Source: Phycisphaerae bacterium (lineage in GTDB: Bacteria; Planctomycetota; Phycisphaerae; UBA1845; PWPN01). From it: a DNA stretch of 61,734 nucleotides. Each line of letters begins with the position of its first letter. Within the stretch, counting starts at the first letter, position 1. Shown here one piece after another: positions 1 through 8,393 of the stretch. The translations under genes were made by a program, and so were the position numbers. The stretch lies in NCBI GenBank assembly GCA_016928855.1, contig JAFGKA010000213.1, positions 1 to 61,734 on the forward strand, given 5' to 3'. The notes beneath the pieces are model-generated. The model had not been told where the DNA came from and ran no database searches. It saw only the letters and a program-made list of their open reading frames with translations.

Positions 1-327
1 CGCACGGGACAGCCCGTACATCTCGCCGACGAAGTCGATGAACTCGCGGCCGGTGAGCTTGTCGTACAGGAACGGCTCGTCGGGCACGTACGCGAGTTGG
101 GCCTTGGCCTGCCGCCCGTCGCGGTCCATCGGGTGTCCGCAGACCTCGATGCGGCCCGTATCGCTCGTCAGCAAGCCGGCGATCATTTTGATCGTCGTCG
201 TCTTGCCCGCGCCGTTCGGGCCGAGAAACGCGAACACCTCGCCAGGCTGGACTGAAAGCGACAGATCATTCACGGCAACCTTGTCGCCGAACCGCTTCGT
301 GACGTGTTCTACATGCACCGCGTACAT
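1..327 (-). CDS. ABC transporter ATP-binding protein (3' part missing)
   Basis: This is the N-terminal 109 residues of an ABC ATPase. The rest lies beyond the left edge. The Walker A motif GPNGAGKT is at residues 36-43 and the Q-loop region follows (AYVPDEPFLY), as in exporters that pair with ABC-2 type permeases. The ATG at 327 lies 9 bases after the stop of the upstream gene (336-1244), so the two are probably cotranscribed. The substrate cannot be told from this fragment. It belongs to a module separate from the ABC pair at 1565-3762, which runs the other way. Confidence 0.9.
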   Translation of the reverse strand, partial: MYAVHVEHVTKRFGDKVAVNDLSLSVQPGEVFAFLGPNGAGKTTTIKMIAGLLTSDTGRIEVCGHPMDRDGRQAKAQLAYVPDEPFLYDKLTGREFIDFVGEMYGLSRA

Positions 328-335
328 GACGGACC

Positions 336-1244
336 TCAGTTCGAGGGCACCGTGACCGTATCGATCCGCTCCGATGCCGTCTTTGTATCAGTTGATTTCG
401 TCGTCGCGTGGGTCGGCGCGCTGGCCGAGCAAACGCTTCGGCGCAGCTCGGTTCGCCGTTCGGCATCGAACGGTTCGTCCTCCACGATCAGTTTGCCGAG
501 TCCGGGGATGGGCATGTCCGCTTCCTGCCGGAGGACCCGGCCGTCCGGCGCGACCCAGGCGTGCACCCGCCCGGCGGTCACCAGAAAGCATTGAACGCGC
601 TCGCCCTGATGCTCGATCGTTTCCATCCGTTCGACCGTCGCGATGATCGACGTCGGTCGCGTCTTCTGATACAGGGCGGCGGCGAGCGGGTCGAGAATCT
701 GCATCCGCCACGACTGGCCGACACGCAGGTCCGGCAGCACGTCGAACGGCTGGATGCTGTCGCTGATCAACCGGCTGGCCGCGGCGTCGAGTTTGAACGT
801 CCGTCGGAAAGAGCCGATCTGCAGCGTGCAGGGAATGTAGCGGCCGTAGCTTTCGCCCTGCATGCTGATCTTCAGGGCCGTGCCGTCCGGAAGCATGACG
901 CCAACCACGTCAAGCTCGAACGCATCGATGTCGCCGTCCGCCATCATCGTCACCACGGTGTCGATGCAGATCGGCGGCAGCATCGGCACGCGCTCGAGCA
1001 CGACTGTCTTCTTCATCTGGACCTGCTGGCCGAATCCCACGTACTCCGACCACCCCGTGCCCACGCGGCGGCGATGCTCATCAAAGATTCCACACTGCGA
1101 CTGCCGGTAGCGTGCCTCCTTGTCCTGGGCCGTGAGGTTCGGCGGTTCCTGGGCGGTCCACGCCGGCCAGACGTCGCGATAGAACAGCGCCGCCATGGCC
1201 GTCAGCCAGAGTGCGGTGACCGCGATGCCGAATGTGCGATACAT
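336..1244 (-). CDS. Membrane-anchored hypothetical protein upstream of an ABC ATPase
   Basis: A 302-residue protein with one N-terminal hydrophobic segment (about residues 5-23) and an otherwise soluble, mostly extracytoplasmic body. The central part (about 110-240) is rich in beta-strand-like segments and contains phrases typical of DUF3108-like or transglutaminase-associated domains (VAPDGRVLRQE). I cannot assign a family firmly. The start at 1244 gives a sensible signal anchor. It ends 8 bases before the ABC ATPase start, so it is likely a partner protein of that transporter or simply an operon neighbour. Confidence 0.7.
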   Translation of the reverse strand: MYRTFGIAVTALWLTAMAALFYRDVWPAWTAQEPPNLTAQDKEARYRQSQCGIFDEHRRRVGTGWSEYVGFGQQVQMKKTVVLERVPMLPPICIDTVVTMMADGDIDAFELDVVGVMLPDGTALKISMQGESYGRYIPCTLQIGSFRRTFKLDAAASRLISDSIQPFDVLPDLRVGQSWRMQILDPLAAALYQKTRPTSIIATVERMETIEHQGERVQCFLVTAGRVHAWVAPDGRVLRQEADMPIPGLGKLIVEDEPFDAERRTELRRSVCSASAPTHATTKSTDTKTASERIDTVTVPSN

Positions 1245-1564
1245 GATCGTTCGCCTTGCGTGAGGAAGCCTTCATGCTCCATCGGATTTTAGGGAATCGC
1301 CATCCGGCCGGTCAAACGATTGTTCTGCCGGGACGCCAGGCCGGGCGTCCTGAGGCCATTACGGCCGCTGCGATTTGCCGTGCGGGTGAAACTTGCGAAA
1401 GCCCTCGGGTGTAGTACAACGCCGGCTGGGGTCTGGCTTCGTTTTGCGCGAGTTGACCTCGTCGACCGGAGACCCGCTTCGGTATGCAACAAACGTCGGT
1501 CCGTGAATAGAAGGCCCAGGCAAAACGGTGCCTGACCCCTTCTCTTGTTTAAGGAGACACGCCG
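1245..1564. other. Intergenic region between divergent transporter modules
   Basis: The 320 bases between two oppositely oriented modules hold no supportable gene. Frames open across it have no ribosome site and no recognisable protein. Promoters for both directions must lie here. I see only the Shine-Dalgarno AAGGAG at about 1550-1555 serving the TTG start at 1565. Confidence 0.5.
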
Positions 1565-2512
1565 TTGACGAAGTCCGTGGCGGTCAGAATGGAACAGGTG
1601 GACAAGTCGTTCGGCTCGGTGCGGGCGGTCCAGGGCCTGGACCTGACGGTGCCGGCCGGCTGCATCTATGGCGTGCTCGGCCCGAACGGCGCGGGCAAGA
1701 CCACGGCGATTCGGATGCTGATGGACATTGTCGCGCCGGATCACGGCCGCATCGAGATGCTCGGGGCGGCAACGGCTTCATCGGTCAAGGACCGCGTGGG
1801 CTACCTGCCGGAAGAACGCGGCCTCTACCGAAAAATGCGAGTCGCCGACACGCTCCGCTACCTCGGCCAGATCAAGGGCGTGCCCGCGCGCGTGCTGCGC
1901 GAGGCGATCCCGGCGCGACTCGAGGCCATTGGTCTGGCGTCGTGGGCATCACATCGGGTCGACGAGCTTTCCAAGGGCATGCAGCAGAAGATCCAGTTTC
2001 TCGGCGCGGTGATTTCCGATCCGGAACTGGTCATCCTCGACGAGCCGTTCGCCGGACTCGATCCGATCAACCTCGAAGCGCTGACGCAACAGATCCTCCA
2101 GATGCGGGCGGGCGGCGGAACGATTCTGCTCTCGACGCACATGATGGAGCAGGCCCAGCGGCTGTGTGACTCGGTCGTGCTGATTCACAAGGGCCGCAAG
2201 GTTCTTGACGGGCCCGTCCGCGAGATTCTGAGCCGCGTCGATCCACGAATTGTTCTCGTCGAAATCGACGGTGATGAAACGGGCCTGCCCGAGTTCGCCA
2301 TGGTCGAACAGGTTGAGCGTCACAACGGTGGCTGGCAGTGCACGCTGGCCGAGGGGACCGACCCGCAGGCCTTCCTGGCCGCCCTGGCCGGCCGCTGTCG
2401 GGTGCTGCGGTTCGAAGTGAAACGGCCGACGCTGACCGAAGTCTTCCTGGCGAGCGTGAGCGACGCGACGGATCCTGCCGCCATGGCCGCTGGGCAGGAG
2501 GTCGCACGATGA
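1565..2512 (+). CDS. ABC-2 type exporter ATPase (NatA-like)
   Basis: A 315-residue ABC ATPase that would power export by the permease encoded next to it. Walker A GPNGAGKT is at 39-46, the signature LSKGMQQK at 135-142, Walker B LVILDEP at 155-161 and the H-loop His at 192. A C-terminal extension of about 100 residues resembles the domain found after NatA-like ATPases. The start is a TTG preceded by AAGGAG 9 bases upstream. Its stop overlaps the permease start (ATGA), so the two are translationally coupled. NatA/NatB transporters export sodium ions or toxic molecules, but the substrate here is unknown. Confidence 0.93.
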   Translation: MTKSVAVRMEQVDKSFGSVRAVQGLDLTVPAGCIYGVLGPNGAGKTTAIRMLMDIVAPDHGRIEMLGAATASSVKDRVGYLPEERGLYRKMRVADTLRYLGQIKGVPARVLREAIPARLEAIGLASWASHRVDELSKGMQQKIQFLGAVISDPELVILDEPFAGLDPINLEALTQQILQMRAGGGTILLSTHMMEQAQRLCDSVVLIHKGRKVLDGPVREILSRVDPRIVLVEIDGDETGLPEFAMVEQVERHNGGWQCTLAEGTDPQAFLAALAGRCRVLRFEVKRPTLTEVFLASVSDATDPAAMAAGQEVAR

Positions 2513-3762
2513 GTGGATACAAGATCTTTACCGTGGCCCGACGCGAGTATATCGAGACCGTCAAGACAAAGGCGTTTCTGCTCGGCCTGCTGCTCATGCC
2601 GCTGATGATTGTCGCCGTGATCATGCTGTCGACGCGACTGTCCGTCCAGCAACCATCCGAGCAGAAGACACAGCGTCTCGCGATCGTCGATCGGTCCGGA
2701 CGTGTGGCCGAGCGCATGCTCGCCCAGGTTCCCGCCGGTGAGAGCGGAAGTCTTCAGATCGAGGTCGGCGATCCGGCCGCGGATCCTGGCACGCTGCTCG
2801 GCGAACTCCAGAAGAAGGTCCATGCGGGCAGTCTGTATGCCGTGCTGGATATTCCCGCCGACGTCCTGGCCGAAGATGCTTCACCGGCCGTGCTTCATGC
2901 GCGAGGCGGATTCTTCGATGAACGTACGTACCGCGTGCGCGGGCTCCTGAATGACGCGGTGACACACATCCGCTACGAAGACGCCGGACTCGATCCGGAC
3001 GAGATGCGGAAGCTGGCCCGGCCCGTGCGTTTCGAAGAGCGTGACATGCGGGGCGAGCGGAATCGTCCCGACAAGCAGATGGCAACGATGATGACGCCCT
3101 TTGCATTTCTGTTCTTGCTCTTCATGGGCGTCTTCGGCGTCAGCCAGGGCCTCCTGACCAGTGTCATCGAGGAGAAGAGTTCGCGCATTGTGGAAGTGCT
3201 TTTGTCGGCACTGAGCCCCCTCGAGTTGATGACCGGCAAGATCCTCGGCATCGCCGGCGTCGGCTTCACGCTCGTGCTGGTGTGGACCTCGGTCGCGTAC
3301 GGCGCCGCCATCTGGAAAGGGGTCGAACACCTCGTCCAGATCCAGCATATCGGCCTGTTCCTTATGTATTACGTGCTGGGCTTCCTGCTGATCGCATCGG
3401 TCCTCGCGGCACTCGGCGCGGCCTGCAACACGCTCAAGGAAGCACAGAGTCTGATGAGCCCGGTGACGTTCGTGCTGATCGTGCCGATGATCTGCTGGTT
3501 CTACATCACACGAAGCCCGAATTCGACGTTTTCGACGCTCCTGTCGTTCTTCCCGCCCCTGACACCGTTCGTCATGATCCTGCGGCTGGTTTCGCCCGAG
3601 GGCGACGGCGTGCCGCTCTGGCAACAGATCGCGGCCCCGTGCTGGCTAACGATCTGGGTCGTGCTCGTGGTGTGGGTCGCGTCACGCGTATTCCGCGTCG
3701 GCCTGCTGATGTATGGGAAGGCGCCCGGTCTGCGCGAACTCGTACGCTGGGTACGGTACTGA
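2509..3762 (+). CDS. ABC-2 type exporter permease (NatB-like)
   Basis: A 417-residue permease starting at the ATG of the ATGA overlap. A longer frame upstream is only a shadow of the ATPase. One hydrophobic segment lies at about 23-42, followed by an extracytoplasmic domain of roughly 170 residues, then five or six membrane segments from about 190 to the end. This is the ABC2_membrane_3 layout of NatB-type permeases. The conserved phrase EEKSSRIVEVLL sits between the first two C-terminal helices, as is usual in this family. It should form the export channel with the preceding ATPase. Confidence 0.92.
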   Translation: MSGYKIFTVARREYIETVKTKAFLLGLLLMPLMIVAVIMLSTRLSVQQPSEQKTQRLAIVDRSGRVAERMLAQVPAGESGSLQIEVGDPAADPGTLLGELQKKVHAGSLYAVLDIPADVLAEDASPAVLHARGGFFDERTYRVRGLLNDAVTHIRYEDAGLDPDEMRKLARPVRFEERDMRGERNRPDKQMATMMTPFAFLFLLFMGVFGVSQGLLTSVIEEKSSRIVEVLLSALSPLELMTGKILGIAGVGFTLVLVWTSVAYGAAIWKGVEHLVQIQHIGLFLMYYVLGFLLIASVLAALGAACNTLKEAQSLMSPVTFVLIVPMICWFYITRSPNSTFSTLLSFFPPLTPFVMILRLVSPEGDGVPLWQQIAAPCWLTIWVVLVVWVASRVFRVGLLMYGKAPGLRELVRWVRY

Positions 3763-3831
3763 TCGAGGATGCCGGCTGCGGCGGTCTGCGGACCGAACGC
3801 GTGGATTCGATGGTCCGCTTCTTCCGCGCCG

Positions 3832-4797
3832 TCACCGATCGCTGTCTTGCGCGAGCTTGCCCGCGACCAGCGCTTCGACGAACAGCCGGGCTTTGCGGGC
3901 GGCCGCGAGGCGCTCGGGCAGGCTGCCCGGCGCGAGCGTTTCGATGACGAGCGGGCCGCGCGTGAAGCCGCCCTTTTTCAGGCGGGCCATGACCGCCGGG
4001 AAGTCTACCCTGCCGTCGCCGGGGTTCACGTCCACCACCTTGCTGGGCTTGCCGTCCTCGACGGTCATCGTGAAATCCTTGACGCACATGCCGCTCACGA
4101 TACCGGCGACGCTCGGCGCATCCTCGATCGGATCCAGCTTGCCATCGGAGTAGTAGAAGATGTTGCCCGGATCGTACCAGAGCGTGAAGCTCTTGTGGCC
4201 GACGCGCTCGATCGTCTTACGGCACTGCGGACCGGTGGCGTTGAGACCGCCGTGCGGCTTGAGCACCAGGCCGATGTGCTTCTCGGCTGCGTAGTCACAC
4301 GTCTCAGCGACGGCCTTGTAGTAATCGTCGTAGCGATTCGCGTCGCCGGTGCCACCAAGCATGAGCGTCTTCGATCCGGCGGCGGCGCAGTTGTCGATCA
4401 GCTTCCGCAGTCCGGCAATCCCCGCCTCGAGCGACCGCTCGGCGTCGAAACCGCCGCCGTAGACCGACGGAATCTCGAGGCCGCGTTTCCGCGCCTCGGC
4501 GCCGATGCGGCTCGCTTCCTCCACGCTTGTGGCCAGGGAGATGACGAGACCCGTCTTCGACGTCATCAGCCCGGCATGCTTGAAGCCGGCCTCCGCGATG
4601 GCGTCTAGCGCGGCGGGCCATTCCTGCTCGCCCCACGGCCGGGTAAAGCAGCCGACCTGCCAGCCGCCGGCCTCGGCCGGCGCCGTGCTCGTCGCGGCCA
4701 CGGCCGCAACCGCACGCGGGCCCACAATCCCGACCGCCGCCGCACTGAGCCCCGTCTTGAGAAGGTTCCGCCGAGTCACACTATGCTCTTGCTTCAT
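3832..4797 (-). CDS. Tat-exported sugar phosphate isomerase/epimerase-like TIM barrel
   Basis: A 321-residue protein with a twin-arginine signal (TRRNLLKTGLSAAAVG, about residues 7-24) followed by an AP-endonuclease-2/xylose-isomerase-like TIM barrel. Metal-binding-type residues are visible in strands ending LVLKPHGG, LWYDPGN and GPLVIETL. The start at 4797 was chosen because the Tat motif should lie close to the N-terminus. Planctomycetes carry many exported members acting on keto-sugars or epimerising sugars. The substrate is unknown. It is convergent with the ABC permease gene and stands alone. Confidence 0.85.
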   Translation of the reverse strand: MKQEHSVTRRNLLKTGLSAAAVGIVGPRAVAAVAATSTAPAEAGGWQVGCFTRPWGEQEWPAALDAIAEAGFKHAGLMTSKTGLVISLATSVEEASRIGAEARKRGLEIPSVYGGGFDAERSLEAGIAGLRKLIDNCAAAGSKTLMLGGTGDANRYDDYYKAVAETCDYAAEKHIGLVLKPHGGLNATGPQCRKTIERVGHKSFTLWYDPGNIFYYSDGKLDPIEDAPSVAGIVSGMCVKDFTMTVEDGKPSKVVDVNPGDGRVDFPAVMARLKKGGFTRGPLVIETLAPGSLPERLAAARKARLFVEALVAGKLAQDSDR

Positions 4798-5061
4798 GGG
4801 TGCACGCTCCTGGTATGGCGTTGATCGCTCCGGCCCGACCTCGCGAGGTAAGCGCTCGCGGTCCCTCGACGACCCGGTGGCCGGGATCTGCTGGCCCATG
4901 ATAACCGGATGCCGCACGCCGATCGACACACGTACACCGTTCTGCGCCACCGGCCTGCACCGGCTTGGCTGCTGGGGCCCTGCCTGCTAGAGTGGGATGC
5001 GAGCGGTTGGCCATCGCGATCCGGTAGGGCTTTATCCGCCGCCCGAAGGAGTTCCGAGACC

Positions 5062-6405
5062 GTGATTGAGGGCAAGAAGCAGATGGGTCTCGTGCTGAAA
5101 AAGGCGAGCCGAATAGCGTGGAAAGCCAACAGGCCTCGTGTTGCGATCGTTGTCTGGGCGGGCGTCCTGCTGGTTGTCGACATTGCCGGAGCCGACATCG
5201 CCCAGGTCAACACGACCGCGCAGATTGCTCGCCTCACCGGTCCCGGCGCCGTCAACGACACGGCCGCCGTGGGAATCGGTGGGACAGACCTGGGGATCAT
5301 GGTCAACCATCACGGCCAAACCTTCCTGCTCTTCGGCGATACGTTCTCCAGCGACACGAGCTCGCCCGGCACCGGCTGGCGATGGAACACCATGGCGTAC
5401 ACGACTGACACCGACCCCGCCGACGGCATCACCTTTGACGGCTGGATCACGAGTTCACCCTCGTGGGCCTGCGAGATCATCCACTCCGGGCGCCAGACGC
5501 CCGTAACCGAAATCCCGACCGGGGCCATCAGCATCGGTGATCGTCTCTACGTCTGGTACATGTCCGTGGAGGCGTGGGGAACGGTCGGTGGCCAGTGGAC
5601 GTGCAACTACGGCGGGCTGGCGTACTCCGACGATGACGGCTGGAGCTTTACGGTCGTCGACTCGTTCGAGTTTCCGGGCGACGGCAACTTCGTCATGGTG
5701 GCTGCCGCCACGAGAACCGACCCGTACGGCGGCGAAGACCCGTACGTCTATGTCTGGGGCACGCCCGCGGGCCGCTTCGGCGGCGTGAAACTCGCCCGGA
5801 TCCTTCCGCAGGACATCGCGAACCTTGCGGCCTACCAGTACATGGGCGGCCTGGTGGATGGCCGCCCGACGTGGACCACCGCCGAGGCCGACGGCGTCAT
5901 TATCGTACCGGCACCCGTCGGCGAGATGTCCGTGATGTACAACGCCGCAGCCCGCGTTTGGACGATGCTTTCGTTTGACGAGAACCGCGACGCGATCGAG
6001 TTGTGGCAGGCCCGAACCCCCTGGGGTCCATGGTTTGGCCCCATCACCGTAACGACGGGCAGAACGTACCCCGGTCTGTACGGCTCGTACATGAACCCGC
6101 TCTACGTCGGGAACGACGGCCAAAGCGTCTACTTCACGATGTCGCGCTGGTTCTCGTATGACGTCTACCTGATGAAGACCGACTTCCGTCTCGTAGCACC
6201 GGCTGACTTTGACCGGGACGGCGACGTGGACCTTGCGGACTTCGCGAACTTCCAGGGGGCGTTCAACGGCCCCAATCGCCCCTGCAACGGTCAGCCGAGT
6301 TGTGCGAGGGTTGATTTCGACGGAGACGGAGATGTGGACCTGGCCGACTTCGGCACGTTCCAAAGCTGTTTCAACGGCCCCAACCGACCTCCCGTGTACC
6401 AGTGA
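5062..6405 (+). CDS. Secreted DUF4185-like protein with two dockerin-like repeats
   Basis: A 447-residue exported protein. A hydrophobic segment (about residues 28-46, VAIVVWAGVLLVVDIAGA) is followed by a beta-propeller-like domain resembling DUF4185 (DLGIMVNHHGQTFLLFGDTF near its start). The last 65 residues hold two Ca-binding dockerin-like loops, DFDRDGDVDLADF and DFDGDGDVDLADF, each followed by a helix ending FNGPNRP. The GTG at 5062 is used because GAAGGAG lies 11 bases upstream; ATG 5083 is the alternative. The C-terminal tail is nearly the same as that of the gene at 60309, suggesting a shared surface-targeting or assembly signal. Confidence 0.85.
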   Translation: MIEGKKQMGLVLKKASRIAWKANRPRVAIVVWAGVLLVVDIAGADIAQVNTTAQIARLTGPGAVNDTAAVGIGGTDLGIMVNHHGQTFLLFGDTFSSDTSSPGTGWRWNTMAYTTDTDPADGITFDGWITSSPSWACEIIHSGRQTPVTEIPTGAISIGDRLYVWYMSVEAWGTVGGQWTCNYGGLAYSDDDGWSFTVVDSFEFPGDGNFVMVAAATRTDPYGGEDPYVYVWGTPAGRFGGVKLARILPQDIANLAAYQYMGGLVDGRPTWTTAEADGVIIVPAPVGEMSVMYNAAARVWTMLSFDENRDAIELWQARTPWGPWFGPITVTTGRTYPGLYGSYMNPLYVGNDGQSVYFTMSRWFSYDVYLMKTDFRLVAPADFDRDGDVDLADFANFQGAFNGPNRPCNGQPSCARVDFDGDGDVDLADFGTFQSCFNGPNRPPVYQ

Positions 6406-6448
6406 CCGGTGCCGCATGCGGCATGCCGATCGACACACGCGCAGTGTT

Positions 6449-6769
6449 TCATGCCAGAATGATCGTGCAGAGCGAGCCGCCGATCAGCATCAGGGCGGCG
6501 ATGGCTTCGAGGTCGCGGTGGCGTATGAGCGGGCGGTCCGGCACGACGGCCCGAAGGATCAGCGTCAGGACACCGAAGGCCATCGAGGCCCCCCCGAAGC
6601 TGTTAATCGCCCCACACCCCAGGCCAAAGAGAAGGCCCAGCAGCGGCCAGAGCAGGAGCAGAACGATCCCGAGGACGCAATCATCTCTCCGCCCGCGACA
6701 AAGGCCGCGGCCCCAGAACAGGACCGCAAGAACGTTCAGTACCACAAAGGCAATCAGCCCTCGGTCCAT
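6449..6769 (-). CDS. Small membrane protein, unknown
   Basis: A 106-residue protein of three or four hydrophobic segments (about 6-20, 32-52, 60-75 and 88-105) with short charged turns. The ATG at 6769 gives an N-terminus that leads directly into the first membrane helix. Frames extending further upstream only shadow the regulator gene. There is no family I recognise. It lies just downstream of the GntR/LacI-type regulator on the same strand (48 bases apart), so it may share its transcript. Confidence 0.6.
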   Translation of the reverse strand: MDRGLIAFVVLNVLAVLFWGRGLCRGRRDDCVLGIVLLLLWPLLGLLFGLGCGAINSFGGASMAFGVLTLILRAVVPDRPLIRHRDLEAIAALMLIGGSLCTIILA

Positions 6770-6816
6770 GGCCCGTTCCTCCGTCCGCGTCAGTCTGCGG
6801 ACGATCTCTCCAACCG

Positions 6817-7986
6817 CTACGGCGTCGGATCGTCGACGACCGCGACGGATTCGCGTTGGATCAGGTCTACGTCGACGAGGACGTGTTCGGCCGGCAGATC
6901 GGTGTAGGAGCCGTGTTGCAGGCGGCGTTCGAGCAGGGCGACGGCGCGGTGGCCGATCTCGTTCGTGCGCTGGGCGGCGGTGGTCAGGTGCGGCGTCAGG
7001 GCCGTGACGACCGATGAATCGTCGAAACAGACGATCGAGACATCCTCGGGCACGCGCAGCTTGAGTTCTCGGCAGGCCTCGAGCACGCCCCACGCAATGA
7101 CATCGCACTGGGCGAACACGGCCACGGGCAGCTTCGCGGTCTTCAGGGCCGGCAAGGCCGCCTCGCAGCCGGCTTGCCACCGACGACCCTGCTCGACGCC
7201 ACGCACGACCGCATCGTGCTGGAGCCAGACCTTCCAATCCCGTCGCGGTTCGATGCCGCTTTCCAGTAACGCTCGCTCATAGCCGCGGACGCGATCCGCG
7301 ATCGACGAAAGGTCCATCCAGTCGGCCACCATCAGGATACGCTCGTGGCCGGCCTCAATCAGGTGGCTCGTGAGCAGGTGGGCGCCCTTCTCGTGGTCAC
7401 TCTCGACCAGATCGACACGCAGGCCCGGCACCGCCCGGTCGACCAGCACCAGCGGGAAGTTCGCCAGCTTCAGCCGGAAGAGCGATTCGACATTGGCGTC
7501 GCAGGAGACCGGCAGCACGATCGCCCCCCGCACGCCGCAGGTCAGAAGGCGTTCGAGGTTGCGGCTCTCCAACTCGGAATCGCTCTTGTCGTCGAAGATC
7601 TGAACGCCCCAGCCGCGCTTCTGGCAGGCATCCTCGATCCCGCGAGCCAGGCCGACGTCGAACTCGCCCGTCAGATCGACCACCACGAACGCGATTGTCA
7701 CCGGCTGGCGGTCCGTGGCCGCAGACGAGGTGGATCGAACGAATGCCCCGACCGCCGGGATGCGCGAGACATGACCCTCGCGTTCGAGGAGGCGCAGCGC
7801 CTGGCGGATCGTCATCGTGCTGACGTTGAATTCGTCGGCGAGTTCACGCAACGCGGGCAGCTTGGCTCCGCTGAGCAGGCGCCCCTCCAACAGGCGGCGG
7901 CGAAGCTCATCGGCGACCGTGCGGTGAAGCGGTTGCCTCTTGCGCCCGGTCCCCTCGACGGCCCGTGCGTGTGACGTGTCGCTCAT
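6817..7986 (-). CDS. Transcriptional regulator, GntR DNA-binding domain with LacI-type sensor
   Basis: A 389-residue hybrid regulator. Residues about 15-85 form a GntR winged helix (LREL-ADEFNVSTMTIRQALRLLEREG). Residues about 95-380 form a periplasmic-binding-protein-like sugar sensor of the LacI type (VTIAFVVVDL, ILMVADW, VSIVCFDDS). This architecture is that of AraR-like regulators. The start at 7986 precedes the winged helix closely. A perfect TGTATACA palindrome at 8067-8074, about 80 bases upstream, is a possible operator. No obvious target operon is adjacent. Confidence 0.88.
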   Translation of the reverse strand: MSDTSHARAVEGTGRKRQPLHRTVADELRRRLLEGRLLSGAKLPALRELADEFNVSTMTIRQALRLLEREGHVSRIPAVGAFVRSTSSAATDRQPVTIAFVVVDLTGEFDVGLARGIEDACQKRGWGVQIFDDKSDSELESRNLERLLTCGVRGAIVLPVSCDANVESLFRLKLANFPLVLVDRAVPGLRVDLVESDHEKGAHLLTSHLIEAGHERILMVADWMDLSSIADRVRGYERALLESGIEPRRDWKVWLQHDAVVRGVEQGRRWQAGCEAALPALKTAKLPVAVFAQCDVIAWGVLEACRELKLRVPEDVSIVCFDDSSVVTALTPHLTTAAQRTNEIGHRAVALLERRLQHGSYTDLPAEHVLVDVDLIQRESVAVVDDPTP

Positions 7987-8066
7987 CGGTACCCCTAGCC
8001 TAATCGCGCTGTGACAGGATTTCAAGGCGAGGCCCAACACCGTCACGATGCCCAATTACACGGAAC

Positions 8067-8074
8067 TGTATACA
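8067..8074. promoter_or_regulatory. Candidate operator palindrome upstream of the GntR/LacI regulator
   Basis: TGTATACA is a perfect 8-base palindrome 81 bases upstream of the regulator start. AraR-like regulators bind short palindromes containing TAC/GTA half-sites, so autoregulation is plausible. The evidence is only position and symmetry. Confidence 0.3.
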
Positions 8075-8154
8075 CACAAATAAGTTGCGCGGCTGCAGGG
8101 TCGACGGGTGCCGACCGGTTTTCTTATCACGCCATGATAGGCCGAGGCGGCGGG

Positions 8155-8201
8155 CATCAGGCGCAGGCATATCCTGGACAACGCGCAACGGATCGTGTAC
8201 A
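8155..8201. mobile_element. Relic left end of an older copy of the Mu-like element (left part)
   Basis: These 47 bases match the left end of the resident element starting at 8202 (CATCAGGCGCAGGCA... onwards). Together with 22234-22273 they make an ungapped 87-base stretch identical at 80 positions to 8202-8288. The resident element has therefore inserted into the left end of an earlier relative. The last five bases, GTACA, are the target duplicated on insertion. The sequence before 8155 (GCGGG) shows no similarity, which agrees with CATC being the true terminus. Confidence 0.85.
8197..8201. repeat. 5-bp target site duplication, left copy (GTACA)
   Basis: GTACA directly precedes the element terminus at 8202, and an identical GTACA follows the right terminus at 22229-22233. 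Mu-family transposition duplicates 5 bp. Removing the element and one copy restores an uninterrupted relic left end, which makes chance unlikely. Confidence 0.85.
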
Positions 8202-8226
8202 CATCAGGCGCAGGCACATCGTGGAC
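8202..8226 (+). repeat. Left terminal inverted repeat of the Mu-like element
   Basis: It starts CATCAGGCGCAGG and ends GTGGAC. It pairs with the reverse complement of 22204-22228 at 20 of 25 positions. The terminus is fixed by the target duplication and by the point where both relic ends lose similarity. The 5'-CA start differs from the TG start of Mu itself. Confidence 0.82.
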
Positions 8227-8250
8227 AACGCGCAACGGATCGTGGACAAC
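8218..8250 (+). promoter_or_regulatory. Left-end transposase binding sites (ATCGTGGACAAC, two copies)
   Basis: ATCGTGGACAAC occurs at 8218-8229 and again at 8239-8250. A diverged copy, ATCCTGGACAAC, at 8171-8182 belongs to the older relic. The reverse complement recurs three times at the right end (22079, 22127 and 22201). This opposed clustering is the pattern of MuA-type end-binding sites. The assignment is by pattern only. Confidence 0.7.
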
Positions 8251-8323
8251 GGCGGCGCAGAACATCACCGCAGGCGGTCGGATGACCGTCGCGGTTCCAA
8301 AAAAATCGGAGAACCTCAACTTT

Positions 8324-8350
8324 TTTTCGGGGCCTCAAGCACCCCGAAAA
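8324..8350. other. Perfect 9-bp hairpin at the end of the late operon
   Basis: TTTTCGGGG (8324-8332) and CCCCGAAAA (8342-8350) form a perfect stem with a nine-base loop, 44 bases after the prohead protease stop. A U-run after the stem is lacking for leftward transcripts, so it is not a canonical intrinsic terminator. Its place between the last gene and the end sites suggests a transcription or RNA-stability role. Confidence 0.4.
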
Positions 8351-8393
8351 CGGCCCTTCGAAAGACCCTCAAACGGCCGTTCCGGGCCTATCC

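Noticed and set aside
2338-2508. Upstream extension of the ABC permease
   Set aside because: It overlaps the ATPase gene in another frame. The ATGA overlap start at 2509 gives the normal N-terminus.
6449-7237. Long minus-strand frame through the regulator gene
   Set aside because: Only its 3' third (6449-6769) has membrane-protein character. The rest is a frame-shifted shadow of the GntR/LacI-type regulator.
8155-8250. Tandem 47-base repeat at the left end as a CRISPR-like or simple tandem array
   Set aside because: There are only two units. The second unit is the element terminus itself and the first is the older relic; no spacers or further repeats exist. No CRISPR array was seen anywhere in the window.
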